Positions 1 to 8,808 are shown, counted from the first letter of the stretch. The stretch is 64,000 nucleotides of DNA from Rhizobium mayense (GCF_030272705.1 NZ_JARFYM010000028.1:1-64000); one strand, 5' to 3'. Notes: generated from the sequence alone by a model not told the origin. Program-made: numbers and translations.

Positions 1-189
1 AACCTTACCGCCGATCTTGAGGCAGGTTTCGGTTCCCGGAATGAAGAAGTAGCCTGCACCGTATGCGTCGCAGATGCGAACGTATTCGAGCGGCTCCGGC
101 TCAGCGGCAACAACAGCGTCAGCCGCCTGAGCACCGGAAACTGCTGCGAGAGCAGCAGCGGAGCCGAGAAGAAGGCTCTTGATGTTCAT
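1..189 (-). CDS. Porin, N-terminal part (RopA-type), cut by window edge
   Basis: Only the first 63 codons lie in the window. They begin with a Sec signal peptide (MNIKSLLLGSAAALAAVSG, then AQA-A as cleavage site), followed by a stretch containing EPLEYVRICDAYG and GYFFIPGTETCLKIGG. This is the usual start of rhizobial RopA/Omp2b-type outer-membrane porins (porin_2 family), which form trimeric diffusion channels. The start at 189 is fixed by an ideal ribosome-binding site, TGGAGGT, eight bases upstream on the minus strand. Which of the several porin paralogues this is cannot be told from the fragment. Confidence 0.88.
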   Translation of the reverse strand, partial: MNIKSLLLGSAAALAAVSGAQAADAVVAAEPEPLEYVRICDAYGAGYFFIPGTETCLKIGGKV

Positions 190-803
190 TATTGACCTCC
201 AGTCAAAGTTTCAATCGAGAATGAGAACTACCCGAAGGCATTCCCTGCCCCATCCTCGTGTTTCAAGAAGTGGACGATCAATCGCCCTTGCTTCCGAGAT
301 TGAAAATACAAGACGCGAACTGTCACGCAATCTACATCTTATCGGAAAGGGGTGTTTACATGAGCCTTCGCTAAGTCCTGTTGCCGAAAGGACACAAGTC
401 CGCCACACGGACCTCGCATTTGTTTATTTTTTGTTAAGAAAGCCGTTACGATACCAGCACTTACCGGCCGGTTTCAATTGATGACGCAGAGGCGGGACCG
501 GCCGTCATAATGGCCGATTCAGGGCAATTTCATGGATTCCGCTAGGTCATGCTCGCCAATTCAGGGGACAACCATCGGCAGAGCTGAGCAAAGTAAATCC
601 ACTCTCGTTACTCAGCACGACGTCACCAGCCAGTGATTCTGCTTCGGCCGATTCGACGGAGAATCAGTAGTTACCTACTATCTGCCCGCAAGATTGCAGC
701 GGGATGACAAAAGGGAATCGACAACGGACAGAATTGAGAAATCGTGCAGGATATCAATAGCGGGGGGAATTCGCCGTCCTGCGGGCCGTGACGCAAAGCA
801 GGA
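190..803. other. Gene-free interval upstream of the porin
   Basis: This 614-base stretch lies between the porin start and the serine tRNA. It must contain the porin promoter and 5' leader, but I cannot pick a convincing -35/-10 pair. Short reading frames here have no family resemblance or good ribosome-binding sites. I see no repeat, terminator or RNA gene in it. Confidence 0.5.
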
Positions 804-894
804 TGGCGGAGAAGATGGGATTCGAACCCACGATACGCTTTTGACGTATACTCCCTTAGCAGGGGAGCGCCTTCGACCACTCGGCCACCTCTCC
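804..894 (-). tRNA. tRNA-Ser, anticodon GCT
   Basis: On the minus strand a 91-base class II tRNA folds with acceptor stem GGAGAGG paired to CTTCTCC, discriminator G and an encoded CCA. The anticodon arm CCCTGCTAAGGG carries GCT, reading AGC/AGU serine codons. A long variable arm (GTATACGTCAAAAGCGTATC) and the T arm GTGGGTTCGAATCCCAT follow. The size and long variable arm are diagnostic of serine tRNA. Confidence 0.97.
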
Positions 895-1022
895 GGTGCG
901 GCCCTGATACGGCCAATCATTTATCGACGCAAGCGCTTTTTCGCCTCTCTGCACGTTCTCCCTGCATTAGCTGTGCGCGCATCCTAGAAAGAAGAACACG
1001 GCCGCCGGCTTGCGGTTCCCTT

Positions 1023-1120
1023 AGAGCGGTTCAGCGTTTAACGGAATCGCTTTCCCGCTCTATTCTTTTGTTTTACGCAATTCCGGACGGAAAACCGCTT
1101 CGCACTTTTCCTGGAATTGC
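1023..1120. repeat. Rhizobial intergenic palindromic repeat with two stem-loops
   Basis: The segment contains two inverted repeats in tandem. AGAGCG (1023-1028) pairs with CGCTCT (1056-1061), and GCAATTCC (1077-1084) pairs with GGAATTGC (1113-1120). The T-rich connector and the CGGACGGAAAACCGCTTCGC core match, from memory, a repeat found many times in Rhizobium genomes (RIME-like mosaic element). It ends one base before the stop codon of the neighbouring flavoprotein gene, so it would be transcribed in that gene's 3' UTR and could act as a terminator or mRNA stabiliser. Confidence 0.75.
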
Positions 1121-1121
1121 T

Positions 1122-2339
1122 TCAGGCCAGCAACTGCTTAAGGTCCGCAGCGGGGTCGGCCAGAATTGCCCTGTCCGGGCTGATGCCGGTTTCCAGCAGC
1201 TTCTTGCCGGTCACATAGGCCTTCGCATCATTGATGGCGTCCACCGCAATGAAACGGCCCTTTTTGAAATACCAGACCGAAGCCGATCCCTCACGAGTGC
1301 CGGGGCGCAGAAGGGTTTCGTCATAGCCAAGGTTGAAACCGGCGATCTGCAATTTCACCTCATATTGATCCGACCAGAACCATGGCTTCGGATCATAGGC
1401 CTCATCGCCGCCAGCGATGATTGCGGCTGCGGCTTCGGCCTGGTCGACGGCGTTCTGTACCGATTCGAGACGAATGCGGCCGCCGTTCCAGGGCAGCTCT
1501 GCGCAATCGCCCACTGCGAAGATGGAGGGATCGGAGGTGCGGGCAAACGAATCGACGATGATGCCGTTGCCAACTTCCAGGCCCGCTTCCTTGGCGAGCT
1601 GGTCATTCGGGGCAACGCCGATGCCGACGACGACGAAATCAATGTCTATGGTGGAGCCATCCGACAATTCCGCGGCGGCGACATGGCCGTTTTTGCCGAC
1701 GAGTTGCTTAAGGCCGGTCTTTTCGCGGATGACGACGTCATGTTGTCTGTGAATCGCACGCATGATGTCTGCCGTCTCCTTGGCGGCGACGCGCTGCAGA
1801 ATTCTGTCGGCCATTTCGATAAGCGTGACTTCGAGGCCGCGATGGCGGGCAACTGCCGCGGCTTCGAGGCCGATATAGCCGCCACCGATGATGAGAACAC
1901 GGCGGCCCGCGCGCATTTCGTTGGCTAGCTGATCGGCATCACGTTTATCTCTGGCGAGATAAACGCCTTCGAGAGCGCCGCCGACGGAGGGCGGCAGGGG
2001 GCGCGGCGCCGCGCCGGTTGCCAATGCCAGCGTGTGATAATCCAGCACCGAACCGTCCTGTGTGACGACCTTCTTTGCGGCCCGGTCGATCTGCTCGACC
2101 CAGGTAGACAAGCGAACTTCGACATTGTTGTCGGCGTACCAATGCTCCGTGCGGAACAGCAGGCGATCGAAGGCCATCTCGCCGAGAAGGTATTTCTTGG
2201 TAAGCGGCGGTCGCTGATAGGGGAGATTTTCCTCCGCGCCAATGATCGTGATCGGCCTCAAATCTCCGAGCGCCCGCATTTTAGCGGCAAGCGCGAAACC
2301 GGCCTGTCCGGCCCCGACAATGACCAATCTGCCCGTCAC
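1122..2339 (-). CDS. FAD-dependent pyridine nucleotide-disulphide oxidoreductase, ferredoxin/rubredoxin reductase type
   Basis: A protein of 405 residues with an N-terminal FAD-binding GAGQAG motif, the PYQRPPL(T)KKYL segment typical of putidaredoxin/rhodocoxin reductases, an internal NAD(P)H-binding GGGYIGLE motif near residue 150, and the second FAD motif FAVGDCAEL near residue 280. The C-terminal reductase domain contains the conserved PWFWSDQY sequence. Such enzymes pass electrons from NAD(P)H to a small iron-sulphur protein serving a monooxygenase; no such partner is adjacent. I chose the GTG at 2339 because GGAG lies eight bases upstream; another GTG at 2375 would add 12 residues without a good ribosome-binding site. 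Confidence 0.9.
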   Translation of the reverse strand: MTGRLVIVGAGQAGFALAAKMRALGDLRPITIIGAEENLPYQRPPLTKKYLLGEMAFDRLLFRTEHWYADNNVEVRLSTWVEQIDRAAKKVVTQDGSVLDYHTLALATGAAPRPLPPSVGGALEGVYLARDKRDADQLANEMRAGRRVLIIGGGYIGLEAAAVARHRGLEVTLIEMADRILQRVAAKETADIMRAIHRQHDVVIREKTGLKQLVGKNGHVAAAELSDGSTIDIDFVVVGIGVAPNDQLAKEAGLEVGNGIIVDSFARTSDPSIFAVGDCAELPWNGGRIRLESVQNAVDQAEAAAAIIAGGDEAYDPKPWFWSDQYEVKLQIAGFNLGYDETLLRPGTREGSASVWYFKKGRFIAVDAINDAKAYVTGKKLLETGISPDRAILADPAADLKQLLA

Positions 2340-2483
2340 GATCCTTACTCCATTATTGTTATAGCGGCTCGTCACCCTGATATAGGCGATCGCGCCTGCG
2401 GATTTCAGGGGTAACGCCTACTCTTGCAAGCGTCAATCATAGCTGACCTTGCGCCCGAGATCGGGAGAAAATTAGGGCGGAAC

Positions 2484-3602
2484 TCAGGCCGGTATCTCGA
2501 CCCAGCGGCGCTCATGGAACGATTGCGCCATGGCATGTACCGATCTTTCGATGCGCAGGCCATCCGTGAAACTCACGACCGACGCCGTATCGCCGGAAAT
2601 GGCGCGAATCAGCTCACGGCACTCGATGATCTTCAGGTCGTTGAAGCCGAGCCCATGGCCGGGCGCCGGGATGAACCGGTCATAGGGTCTATGGGCCGGC
2701 GCTGCGAGCACCTTGCGGAATCCCTGTTCGGTGCCCCTACCCTCCGCCTGATAAAGCTCGAATTCGTTCATGCGCTCCTGATCGTAGGTGATCGAGCCTT
2801 TCGAGCCGAAGATCTGCAGGGCGATGCGGCCTTTGCGTCCCCAGGCGGTGCGATTCGCCATCAGGATCGCGGAGATGCCACCACTCAGTCGCATCAGTAC
2901 ATTGGCGAGATCGTGATTCTCGACCGCCCGCCGCCCACCTTCTTTCAACGGCCGATCAGCATAGGGCTTGACCATATCGGTGATGACAGCTTCGACATGG
3001 CCGAACAGAAACCAGAGCAGCGATAGCGGGTGCACGGCGAAGTCGTCGAGCGCGCCATAGCCGCCGGCCAGTTCGCTCTTCCAATAGAAAAAGCCCTCGG
3101 GATCGGCCATGAAGTCTTCATCCATCTCGACGCGGACATGATTGACGTTGCCGATCGCGCCTTCGCCGATCAGCGCCTTGATGTGCCGCATCACCGGGTT
3201 TTGAATATAATTATAGCCCAGGACAGCGATCTTGCCCGAGGCTTTGGCGGCGCTGACCATGCGTTCGGCGTCGGCATAGGCGGGCGCCATCGGCTTTTCA
3301 CACCAGACATGCTTGCCGGCTTCCAGCGCCGCGATCGCCATTTCCGGATGGAATTGATTGGGCGTGGTGACGGAGACGACGTCAACTTGCGGGTCGGCGA
3401 TCAGTTCGCGCCAGTCGGCCGTCGTCTTTTCGAAACCGAATTCATCGCCACGTTCCCTCGCCAATTCGGGGTTGGCTTCCGCGAGATGCACGAGGCGTGG
3501 CCGTTCGACATCACCGAAGACGGTCTTGACCGCATTCCACGCCAGCGCATGGCATTTGCCCATGTAGCCGGTTCCGATCAATCCGACGCCCAATGCCTTC
3601 AT
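2484..3602 (-). CDS. Gfo/Idh/MocA-family dehydrogenase of the inositol locus
   Basis: A protein of 372 residues with an N-terminal Rossmann NAD(P)-binding motif (GLIGTGYMGKCHA) and the family's catalytic Lys in the CEKPMA motif near residue 95. The C-terminal half has the substrate-binding barrel sequence AVHPLSLLWF. It is divergent from iolR and 237 bases away, so it is probably controlled by the same repressor. It most likely oxidises an inositol isomer or a related cyclitol. From memory, the gene in this position in Sinorhizobium is linked to scyllo-inositol use; this I cannot check here. The start at 3602 has AGGAGGG eight bases upstream; ATGs further upstream are too close to it. Confidence 0.85.
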   Translation of the reverse strand: MKALGVGLIGTGYMGKCHALAWNAVKTVFGDVERPRLVHLAEANPELARERGDEFGFEKTTADWRELIADPQVDVVSVTTPNQFHPEMAIAALEAGKHVWCEKPMAPAYADAERMVSAAKASGKIAVLGYNYIQNPVMRHIKALIGEGAIGNVNHVRVEMDEDFMADPEGFFYWKSELAGGYGALDDFAVHPLSLLWFLFGHVEAVITDMVKPYADRPLKEGGRRAVENHDLANVLMRLSGGISAILMANRTAWGRKGRIALQIFGSKGSITYDQERMNEFELYQAEGRGTEQGFRKVLAAPAHRPYDRFIPAPGHGLGFNDLKIIECRELIRAISGDTASVVSFTDGLRIERSVHAMAQSFHERRWVEIPA

Positions 3603-3790
3603 ATGCATTTCCCTCCTCAAGCCTTCTCCCGAAACTCCAATGGATTTTTGGAATATTTGGACCGTTTTGACAAGCGGGCTGACTGATCAATCGCGACGCG
3701 GAATCCGAGGAATGAAATTTATCCGCGTAAATTCATTAGCTTAAAAATAATCGTGCCGAACTATTCAAAATCCGTTATCGTGCAAAATAT

Positions 3791-3804
3791 GGAATGTTTG
3801 TTTC
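3791..3804. promoter_or_regulatory. Putative IolR operator (GGAA-N6-TTTC) upstream of iolR
   Basis: GGAATGTTTGTTTC matches the GGAA-N6-TTCC operator described for rhizobial IolR with one mismatch. It lies 35 bases before the chosen iolR start and in the region divergent from the dehydrogenase gene. A second copy with the same mismatch occurs at 4738-4751. It overlaps an upstream in-frame ATG at 3794, which argues that translation begins further downstream. Confidence 0.55.
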
Positions 3805-3838
3805 ATTGACGGGCATGGCATCGAAAAAGGGTAAAGGC

Positions 3839-4714
3839 ATGGACAACGAAATCGAAACGCGAACCAAGGTGCCGCGAGATTTTGAAAGTCTGCGCAGCAC
3901 CATCATCGAGCGCAAGAACGCCATGCCGAAACGTCTGGCCCAGGTCGCCGCTTTCGCGCTCGGGAATCCGGATGAAATCGCCTTCGGCACCACGGCGAGC
4001 ATTGCCACTGCCGCAGATGTCCAGCCTTCGACCCTCGTGCGTCTCGCCCATCATCTCGGTTATGAGGGGTTCTCCGACCTGCAGAGCATCTTCCGCGAAA
4101 GGCTGCGCGATCGAACCCTGAGTTACGAGGAGCGGCTAATCACGCTGGAACAGTCCGGGATCAAGGATGAAGACGCCGGCATTCTCTCAGGATTCCTCGC
4201 CGCCGCCAGCCAGTCGGTCAACAAGCTCGCCGCCACGATCGAGACGGATACGTTTGCCAAGGCGGTGGATGTGCTCGCCGCTGCCGAGACGATCTATCTC
4301 ATCGCCAAGCGCCGTTCCTATCCGCTTTCGGCGCATATGACCTATGCCTTTTCCAAATTGAACATCCGTCATCAGATCGTTGCTTCGCCGAACGGCATCG
4401 ATGGCGAGCTTGCCCGCTTTGCTACGGAAAGGGATGCTGCGATTGCCGCCAGCTTCTCCCCCTACGCCGCCGACAGCCTAGCGCAGGCGCAGGATCTCGC
4501 TGGACGCAACGTGCCGGTGATCGCCATTACCGATTCGGCCTTTTCACCGCTGACGGCGTGCGCCACGCACTGGTTCGAGGTGGCTGAGGCTGATTTTGCC
4601 GGTTTCCGCTCGCTGTCGGCCTCCATGGCACTCATCATGGCCTTCCCCGTCGCGATTGCCGAACGGCGGAGGAAAGATGCCGTTGCAAAATCTCATAAAA
4701 CCAAAATGGAATAA
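3839..4714 (+). CDS. iolR: RpiR/MurR-family regulator of inositol catabolism
   Basis: A protein of 291 residues with an N-terminal RpiR-type helix-turn-helix (roughly residues 25-85, including ASIATAADVQPSTLVRLAHHLGYEGFSDL in parts) and a C-terminal SIS sugar-isomerase fold (roughly 120-260, with IYLIAKRRSYPLSAHM and VPVIAITDS). In rhizobia this protein represses iol genes until an inositol breakdown product releases it. Its position directly before iolC supports the name. I chose the ATG at 3839 because AAGGG lies seven bases upstream; the ATG at 3794 lies inside an operator-like sequence. The stop codon overlaps the next operator-like site. Confidence 0.88.
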   Translation: MDNEIETRTKVPRDFESLRSTIIERKNAMPKRLAQVAAFALGNPDEIAFGTTASIATAADVQPSTLVRLAHHLGYEGFSDLQSIFRERLRDRTLSYEERLITLEQSGIKDEDAGILSGFLAAASQSVNKLAATIETDTFAKAVDVLAAAETIYLIAKRRSYPLSAHMTYAFSKLNIRHQIVASPNGIDGELARFATERDAAIAASFSPYAADSLAQAQDLAGRNVPVIAITDSAFSPLTACATHWFEVAEADFAGFRSLSASMALIMAFPVAIAERRRKDAVAKSHKTKME

Positions 4715-4751
4715 ATATTCCGAATTGACAAAATGACGGAACCTATGTTTC
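4708..4751. promoter_or_regulatory. Pair of putative IolR operators in front of iolC
   Basis: A perfect GGAA-N6-TTCC site (GGAATAAATATTCC, 4708-4721), with arms GGAATA/TATTCC, overlaps the iolR stop codon. A second, GGAA-N6-TTTC (4738-4751), begins exactly 30 bases later, about three helical turns, so both face the same side of the DNA. They precede the iolC start at 4898 and are the likely control point for the iolCDEB operon. Confidence 0.65.
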
Positions 4752-4897
4752 ATAATGTCCATGATCGCGGTCACGGAACACGGCCGCAAAATCTACCGGA
4801 GCCCGGACGAAACGAAGACGGGCCGGCACTTTCAATGACGCATGACCCCAGTGAAAACTGAAGGGTTATCGGGATCATGCCTGGACGGGAGGACATC

Positions 4898-6832
4898 ATG
4901 GCACACGACAATCCTGGCGCCCAGCCGGAGCCGACACTCGATGTGATCACCATCGGCCGATCCTCCGTCGACCTTTATGGCCAGCAGATCGGCTCGCGGC
5001 TGGAGGATATTGCGTCCTTTGCAAAATCGGTCGGCGGCTGCCCGGCCAATATCGCCATCGGCACGGCGCGGCTCGGCCTGAAATCCGGCTTGATTACCCG
5101 CGTCGGCGACGAGCAAATGGGCCGTTTCATCCGCGAACAGACGGCACGCGAAGGCGTCGCGACGGAAGGGATCGCCACCGACAAGGAACGCCTGACGGCA
5201 CTGGTGTTGCTTGCGGTCGAGGCCGAAGGTGTCTCGCCGATGATCTTCTATCGGTCCGACTGCGCCGACATGGCGCTCAACGAGGGTGACATCGACGAGA
5301 ATTTCATCCGCTCGTCCCGTGCCGTGCTCGTTTCCGGCACGCATTTCTCCAAGCCGAACACGGAGGCCGCGCAACGCAAGGCAATCCGCATCGCCAAAGC
5401 GAACGGCCGCAAGGTGATCTTCGACATCGATTACCGGCCAAATCTCTGGGGCCTAGCCGGCCATGCCGAAGGTTTCGAGCGCTACGTGAAATCCGATCGT
5501 GTTTCCGCGAAAATGAAGGAGACGCTGGCGGATTGCGACCTGATCGTCGGCACGGAAGAGGAGATCATGATCGGCGCGGGCGTCGACGACGTGCTCGGCG
5601 CGATCAAGGAAATCCGCCGCCTTTCCAAGGCAACCATCGTGCTGAAGCGCGGCGCCATGGGCTGCATCGTTTATGACGGGCCGATCTCCGACGACCTCGA
5701 GGCCGGTATCGTCGGCCAGGGTTTTCCGATCGAAGTGTTCAACGTGCTTGGCGCAGGCGATGCCTTCATGTCAGGTTTCCTGCGCGGCTTTTTGCGCGAC
5801 GAACCGCTGAAGACCTGCGCCACCTGGGCCAATGCCTGCGGTGCCTTTGCGGTCTCGCGCCTGCTCTGCTCGCCGGAATATCCGACCTGGGCCGAACTCG
5901 ATTTCTTCCTGAAGACGGGCAGCAAGCATCGGGCGCTGCGCAAGGACGAGGCGATCAACCATATTCATTGGGCGACGACACGGAATGGCGAGATTCCGCT
6001 CTTGATGGCGCTTGCGATCGATCATCGTTCGCAGCTTGTCAGCGTCGCCGACGAGCTGGGCGTCGCCCACCACAAAATAGTGTCCTTCAAGCGGCTTGCG
6101 GTCGAGGCGGCGGCGCGCGTTTCGGGTGGGCGCACCGGTTATGGCATGCTGATCGACGAGCGCTTCGGCCGCGATGCCTTTTTCGACGCCGCCACGAAGA
6201 ATTTCTCCTGGATCGGCCGCCCCGTCGAATTGCCGGGCTCGAAGCCGCTGAAATTCGAGTTCAGCCAGGATATCGGCTCGCAGCTCACCGAATGGCCCCT
6301 CAATCATTGCATCAAATGCCTCTGCTTCTACCATCCCGACGATCCTGCGGAGTTGAAGGCGGAGCAGCAGGAGAAGCTGCGCACCCTGTTCGAAGCCGCG
6401 CGTAAGGTCGGCCGCGAATTGCTGGTCGAGATCATCGCCGGCAAGAACGGACCGTTGACCGACGATACCATCCCGACGGCAATGGAAGAGCTCTATGCGC
6501 TCGGCATCAAGCCCGACTGGTGGAAGCTGGAACCGCAGGAATCGACCGCGGCCTGGCAAAAAATCGATGCCGTGATCGCCAAAAATGATCCATTGTGCAG
6601 GGGTATCGTGCTGCTTGGCCTGGAGGCGCCGGCGGAGGAGTTGATCCGGAGTTTCGAGGCGACGCTGGCCGCACCCTCCGTCAAGGGTTTCGCCGTCGGA
6701 CGGACGATCTTTTCCGATGCGGCGCGCGCCTGGATGTCGGGCGGCATGAACGACGAGGAAGCGATCAGCGAAATGGCCGGACGCTTCCGACAATTGACTC
6801 AGGCGTGGCTGAAAACCCGCGGACTGGAATAG
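4898..6832 (+). CDS. iolC: Bifunctional 5-dehydro-2-deoxygluconokinase fused to a DUF2090 aldolase-like domain
   Basis: A protein of 644 residues with two parts. Residues about 10-320 are a PfkB/ribokinase-family kinase: substrate motif GGCPANIAIG near residue 45 and the catalytic GAGDAF motif near residue 285. This phosphorylates 5-dehydro-2-deoxy-D-gluconate. Residues about 340-640 are DUF2090, a TIM-barrel domain related to class I aldolases, which probably performs the next step, cleavage to dihydroxyacetone phosphate and malonate semialdehyde, since no iolJ is present here. The ATG at 4898 is preceded by GGGAGG at ideal distance; an in-frame ATG at 4877 is less likely. Confidence 0.93.
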   Translation: MAHDNPGAQPEPTLDVITIGRSSVDLYGQQIGSRLEDIASFAKSVGGCPANIAIGTARLGLKSGLITRVGDEQMGRFIREQTAREGVATEGIATDKERLTALVLLAVEAEGVSPMIFYRSDCADMALNEGDIDENFIRSSRAVLVSGTHFSKPNTEAAQRKAIRIAKANGRKVIFDIDYRPNLWGLAGHAEGFERYVKSDRVSAKMKETLADCDLIVGTEEEIMIGAGVDDVLGAIKEIRRLSKATIVLKRGAMGCIVYDGPISDDLEAGIVGQGFPIEVFNVLGAGDAFMSGFLRGFLRDEPLKTCATWANACGAFAVSRLLCSPEYPTWAELDFFLKTGSKHRALRKDEAINHIHWATTRNGEIPLLMALAIDHRSQLVSVADELGVAHHKIVSFKRLAVEAAARVSGGRTGYGMLIDERFGRDAFFDAATKNFSWIGRPVELPGSKPLKFEFSQDIGSQLTEWPLNHCIKCLCFYHPDDPAELKAEQQEKLRTLFEAARKVGRELLVEIIAGKNGPLTDDTIPTAMEELYALGIKPDWWKLEPQESTAAWQKIDAVIAKNDPLCRGIVLLGLEAPAEELIRSFEATLAAPSVKGFAVGRTIFSDAARAWMSGGMNDEEAISEMAGRFRQLTQAWLKTRGLE

Positions 6833-6836
6833 CTCG

Positions 6837-6885
6837 GCGCATCGCTCCGAAAAATCGATACCGGTTTTCGGGGAAAACGATGCGC
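6837..6885. repeat. Palindromic repeat between iolC and iolD
   Basis: Arms GCGCATCG (6837-6844) and CGATGCGC (6878-6885) enclose an inner pair CCGAAAA (6847-6853) and TTTTCGG (6865-6871). The sequence resembles another common Rhizobium intergenic element. It lies in the 88-base gap inside the iol operon, so the mRNA will carry a long hairpin here; it lacks a following T-tract and so is not an obvious terminator. Confidence 0.7.
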
Positions 6886-6920
6886 AAACAATGGACTAAA
6901 ATGCATTTGGGAGGCGCCCC

Positions 6921-8771
6921 ATGGGCAAGACGATCCGATTGACGATGGCACAGGCCGTCGCGCATTTCCTCAAAAAGCAGATGACCGTGATCGATGGTCA
7001 GAAGCTGCCGATCTTCGGCGGCGTCTGGGCGATCTTCGGCCATGGCAACGTCGCCGGCATGGGGGAAGCGCTCTATCAGGTGCGCGAGGAGCTGCCGACC
7101 TTCCGTGCCCATAACGAACAGGGCATGGCGCATGCCGCCATCGCCTATGCGAAGACCAGTTTCCGGCAGCGCTTCATGGCCTGCACGACATCGATCGGTC
7201 CCGGCGCGCTGAATATGGTGACCGCCGCCGGCGTGGCGCATGTCAACCGCATCCCCGTGCTCCTCCTCCCCGGCGATGTCTTCGCCAACCGCGCGCCCGA
7301 TCCGGTGCTGCAGCAGATCGAGGCTTTTGGCGACGGCACGGTGTCGGCCAACGACGCCTTCCGTCCGGTATCGCGCTATTTCGATCGTATCACCCGACCC
7401 GAACAGATCATCACGGCGCTGAAACGCGCCATGCAGGTGCTGACCGACCCGCTCGATTGCGGTCCGGTGACACTGTCGCTTTGTCAAGATGTGCAGGCTG
7501 AGGCCTTCGACTATCCGGAGAGCTTCTTCGAGGAACATGTCTGGACGCAGCGCCGCCCGAAGCCGGATGCGGACGAACTCGCAAACGCCATTGCGCTGAT
7601 CCGCAAATCCGAAAAGCCCGTGATCGTTGCCGGTGGCGGCGTGCTCTATTCACAGGCAACGAACGAGCTTACTGCCTTCGCGGAAGCGCACGGTATTCCG
7701 GTCGTCGTGACACAGGCGGGTAAATCGGCGATCGACGAGAGGCATCCGCTGGCGCTTGGTTCGGTCGGCGTTACCGGCACATCGGCCGCCAACGCCATTT
7801 CCGAGGAAACCGATCTGGTCATCGCTGTGGGCACCCGCTGCCAGGATTTCACCACCGGTTCCTGGGCGCTGTTCAAGAACGAAAAACTGACGATACTCGG
7901 CCTCAACATCGCGGCCTATGACGCGTTCAAGCACAATGGTCACCCCTTGGTGACAGATGCGCGCGAAGGGTTGAAAGCCCTGTCCACGGGCCTTTCCGGC
8001 TGGAAAGCGCCGGCAGGGCTTGCCGAGAAAACAACACGGGAAAAGAAGATCTGGATGGAGGCTGCCGCCAAGGCGATGACGACGACGAATACCGCCCTGC
8101 CCTCCGACGCCCAGGTGATCGGCGCCGTCACCCGCACAATCGGCGGGGAAAAGAGCATCGTGGTTTGCGCCGCGGGCGGGCTGCCCGGCGAGCTGCACAA
8201 GCTCTGGCCCGCGACGGTGCCCGGCAGCTATCACATGGAATATGGCTTCTCCTGCATGGGCTACGAGATCGCCGGCGCGCTCGGCGTGAAGATGGCGCGG
8301 CCGGACAAAGAGGTCGTCGTCATGGTCGGCGACGGCTCCTACATGATGCTGAATTCCGAACTGGCGACCTCGGTCATGCTCGGCCTGAAGATCACCGTCG
8401 TCCTGCTCGACAACAGAGGCTATGGCTGCATCAACCGCCTGCAGATGGCGACCGGCGGCGCGAACTTCAACAATCTCTTGAAGGATGCCCGTCACGAGGT
8501 GATGCCGGAGATCGATTTCCGGGCGCATGCAGAGAGCATGGGCGCCGTGGCCGTCAAGGCCGCTTCCCTCGCCGAACTGGAACAGGCGATCGAAGCTTCG
8601 AAGAAGAACGACCGCACCTCAGTCATCGTCATCGACACCGACCCGCTGATCACGACGGAAGAAGGCGGGCACTGGTGGGATGTCGCCGTTCCCGAGGTCA
8701 GCCCGCGCGCCGAAGTCAACAAGGCCCGCGCCGCCTACGAGCAGGCCCGCGCCTCCCAGCGCATCGGCTGA
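6921..8771 (+). CDS. iolD: 3D-(3,5/4)-trihydroxycyclohexane-1,2-dione acylhydrolase
   Basis: A thiamine-diphosphate enzyme of 616 residues that opens the ring of trihydroxycyclohexanedione, yielding 5-deoxy-glucuronate. The N-terminal Pyr domain has the conserved Glu in AHNEQGMAHAA near residue 60, and the C-terminal domain has the ThDP/Mg motif GDGSYMMLNSELATS near residue 472 with the matching Asn/Gly in LDNRGYGCINRL. Length and motifs fit the family over the whole sequence. GGGAGG lies before the ATG. It sits between iolC and iolE in the same orientation. Confidence 0.97.
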   Translation: MGKTIRLTMAQAVAHFLKKQMTVIDGQKLPIFGGVWAIFGHGNVAGMGEALYQVREELPTFRAHNEQGMAHAAIAYAKTSFRQRFMACTTSIGPGALNMVTAAGVAHVNRIPVLLLPGDVFANRAPDPVLQQIEAFGDGTVSANDAFRPVSRYFDRITRPEQIITALKRAMQVLTDPLDCGPVTLSLCQDVQAEAFDYPESFFEEHVWTQRRPKPDADELANAIALIRKSEKPVIVAGGGVLYSQATNELTAFAEAHGIPVVVTQAGKSAIDERHPLALGSVGVTGTSAANAISEETDLVIAVGTRCQDFTTGSWALFKNEKLTILGLNIAAYDAFKHNGHPLVTDAREGLKALSTGLSGWKAPAGLAEKTTREKKIWMEAAAKAMTTTNTALPSDAQVIGAVTRTIGGEKSIVVCAAGGLPGELHKLWPATVPGSYHMEYGFSCMGYEIAGALGVKMARPDKEVVVMVGDGSYMMLNSELATSVMLGLKITVVLLDNRGYGCINRLQMATGGANFNNLLKDARHEVMPEIDFRAHAESMGAVAVKAASLAELEQAIEASKKNDRTSVIVIDTDPLITTEEGGHWWDVAVPEVSPRAEVNKARAAYEQARASQRIG

Positions 8772-8790
8772 TCGATTTCCGTCATTTTTC

Positions 8791-8808
8791 GGGAGCCATC
8801 CGGCTCCC
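8791..8808 (+). other. Intra-operon stem-loop between iolD and iolE
   Basis: GGGAGCC (8791-8797), a four-base loop, and GGCTCCC (8802-8808) form a perfect 7-bp hairpin in the 66-base gap. No T-tract follows, so it is more likely an mRNA stability or processing element than a terminator. It lies 29 bases before the iolE start. Confidence 0.6.

Noticed and set aside
671..987. Three overlapping frames around the serine tRNA
   Set aside because: They run through the tRNA gene; the apparent peptides are translations of the tRNA sequence.
5771..6793. Open frame of 340 codons on the minus strand
   Set aside because: It is antisense to the DUF2090 part of iolC, low-complexity charged product, no ribosome-binding site.
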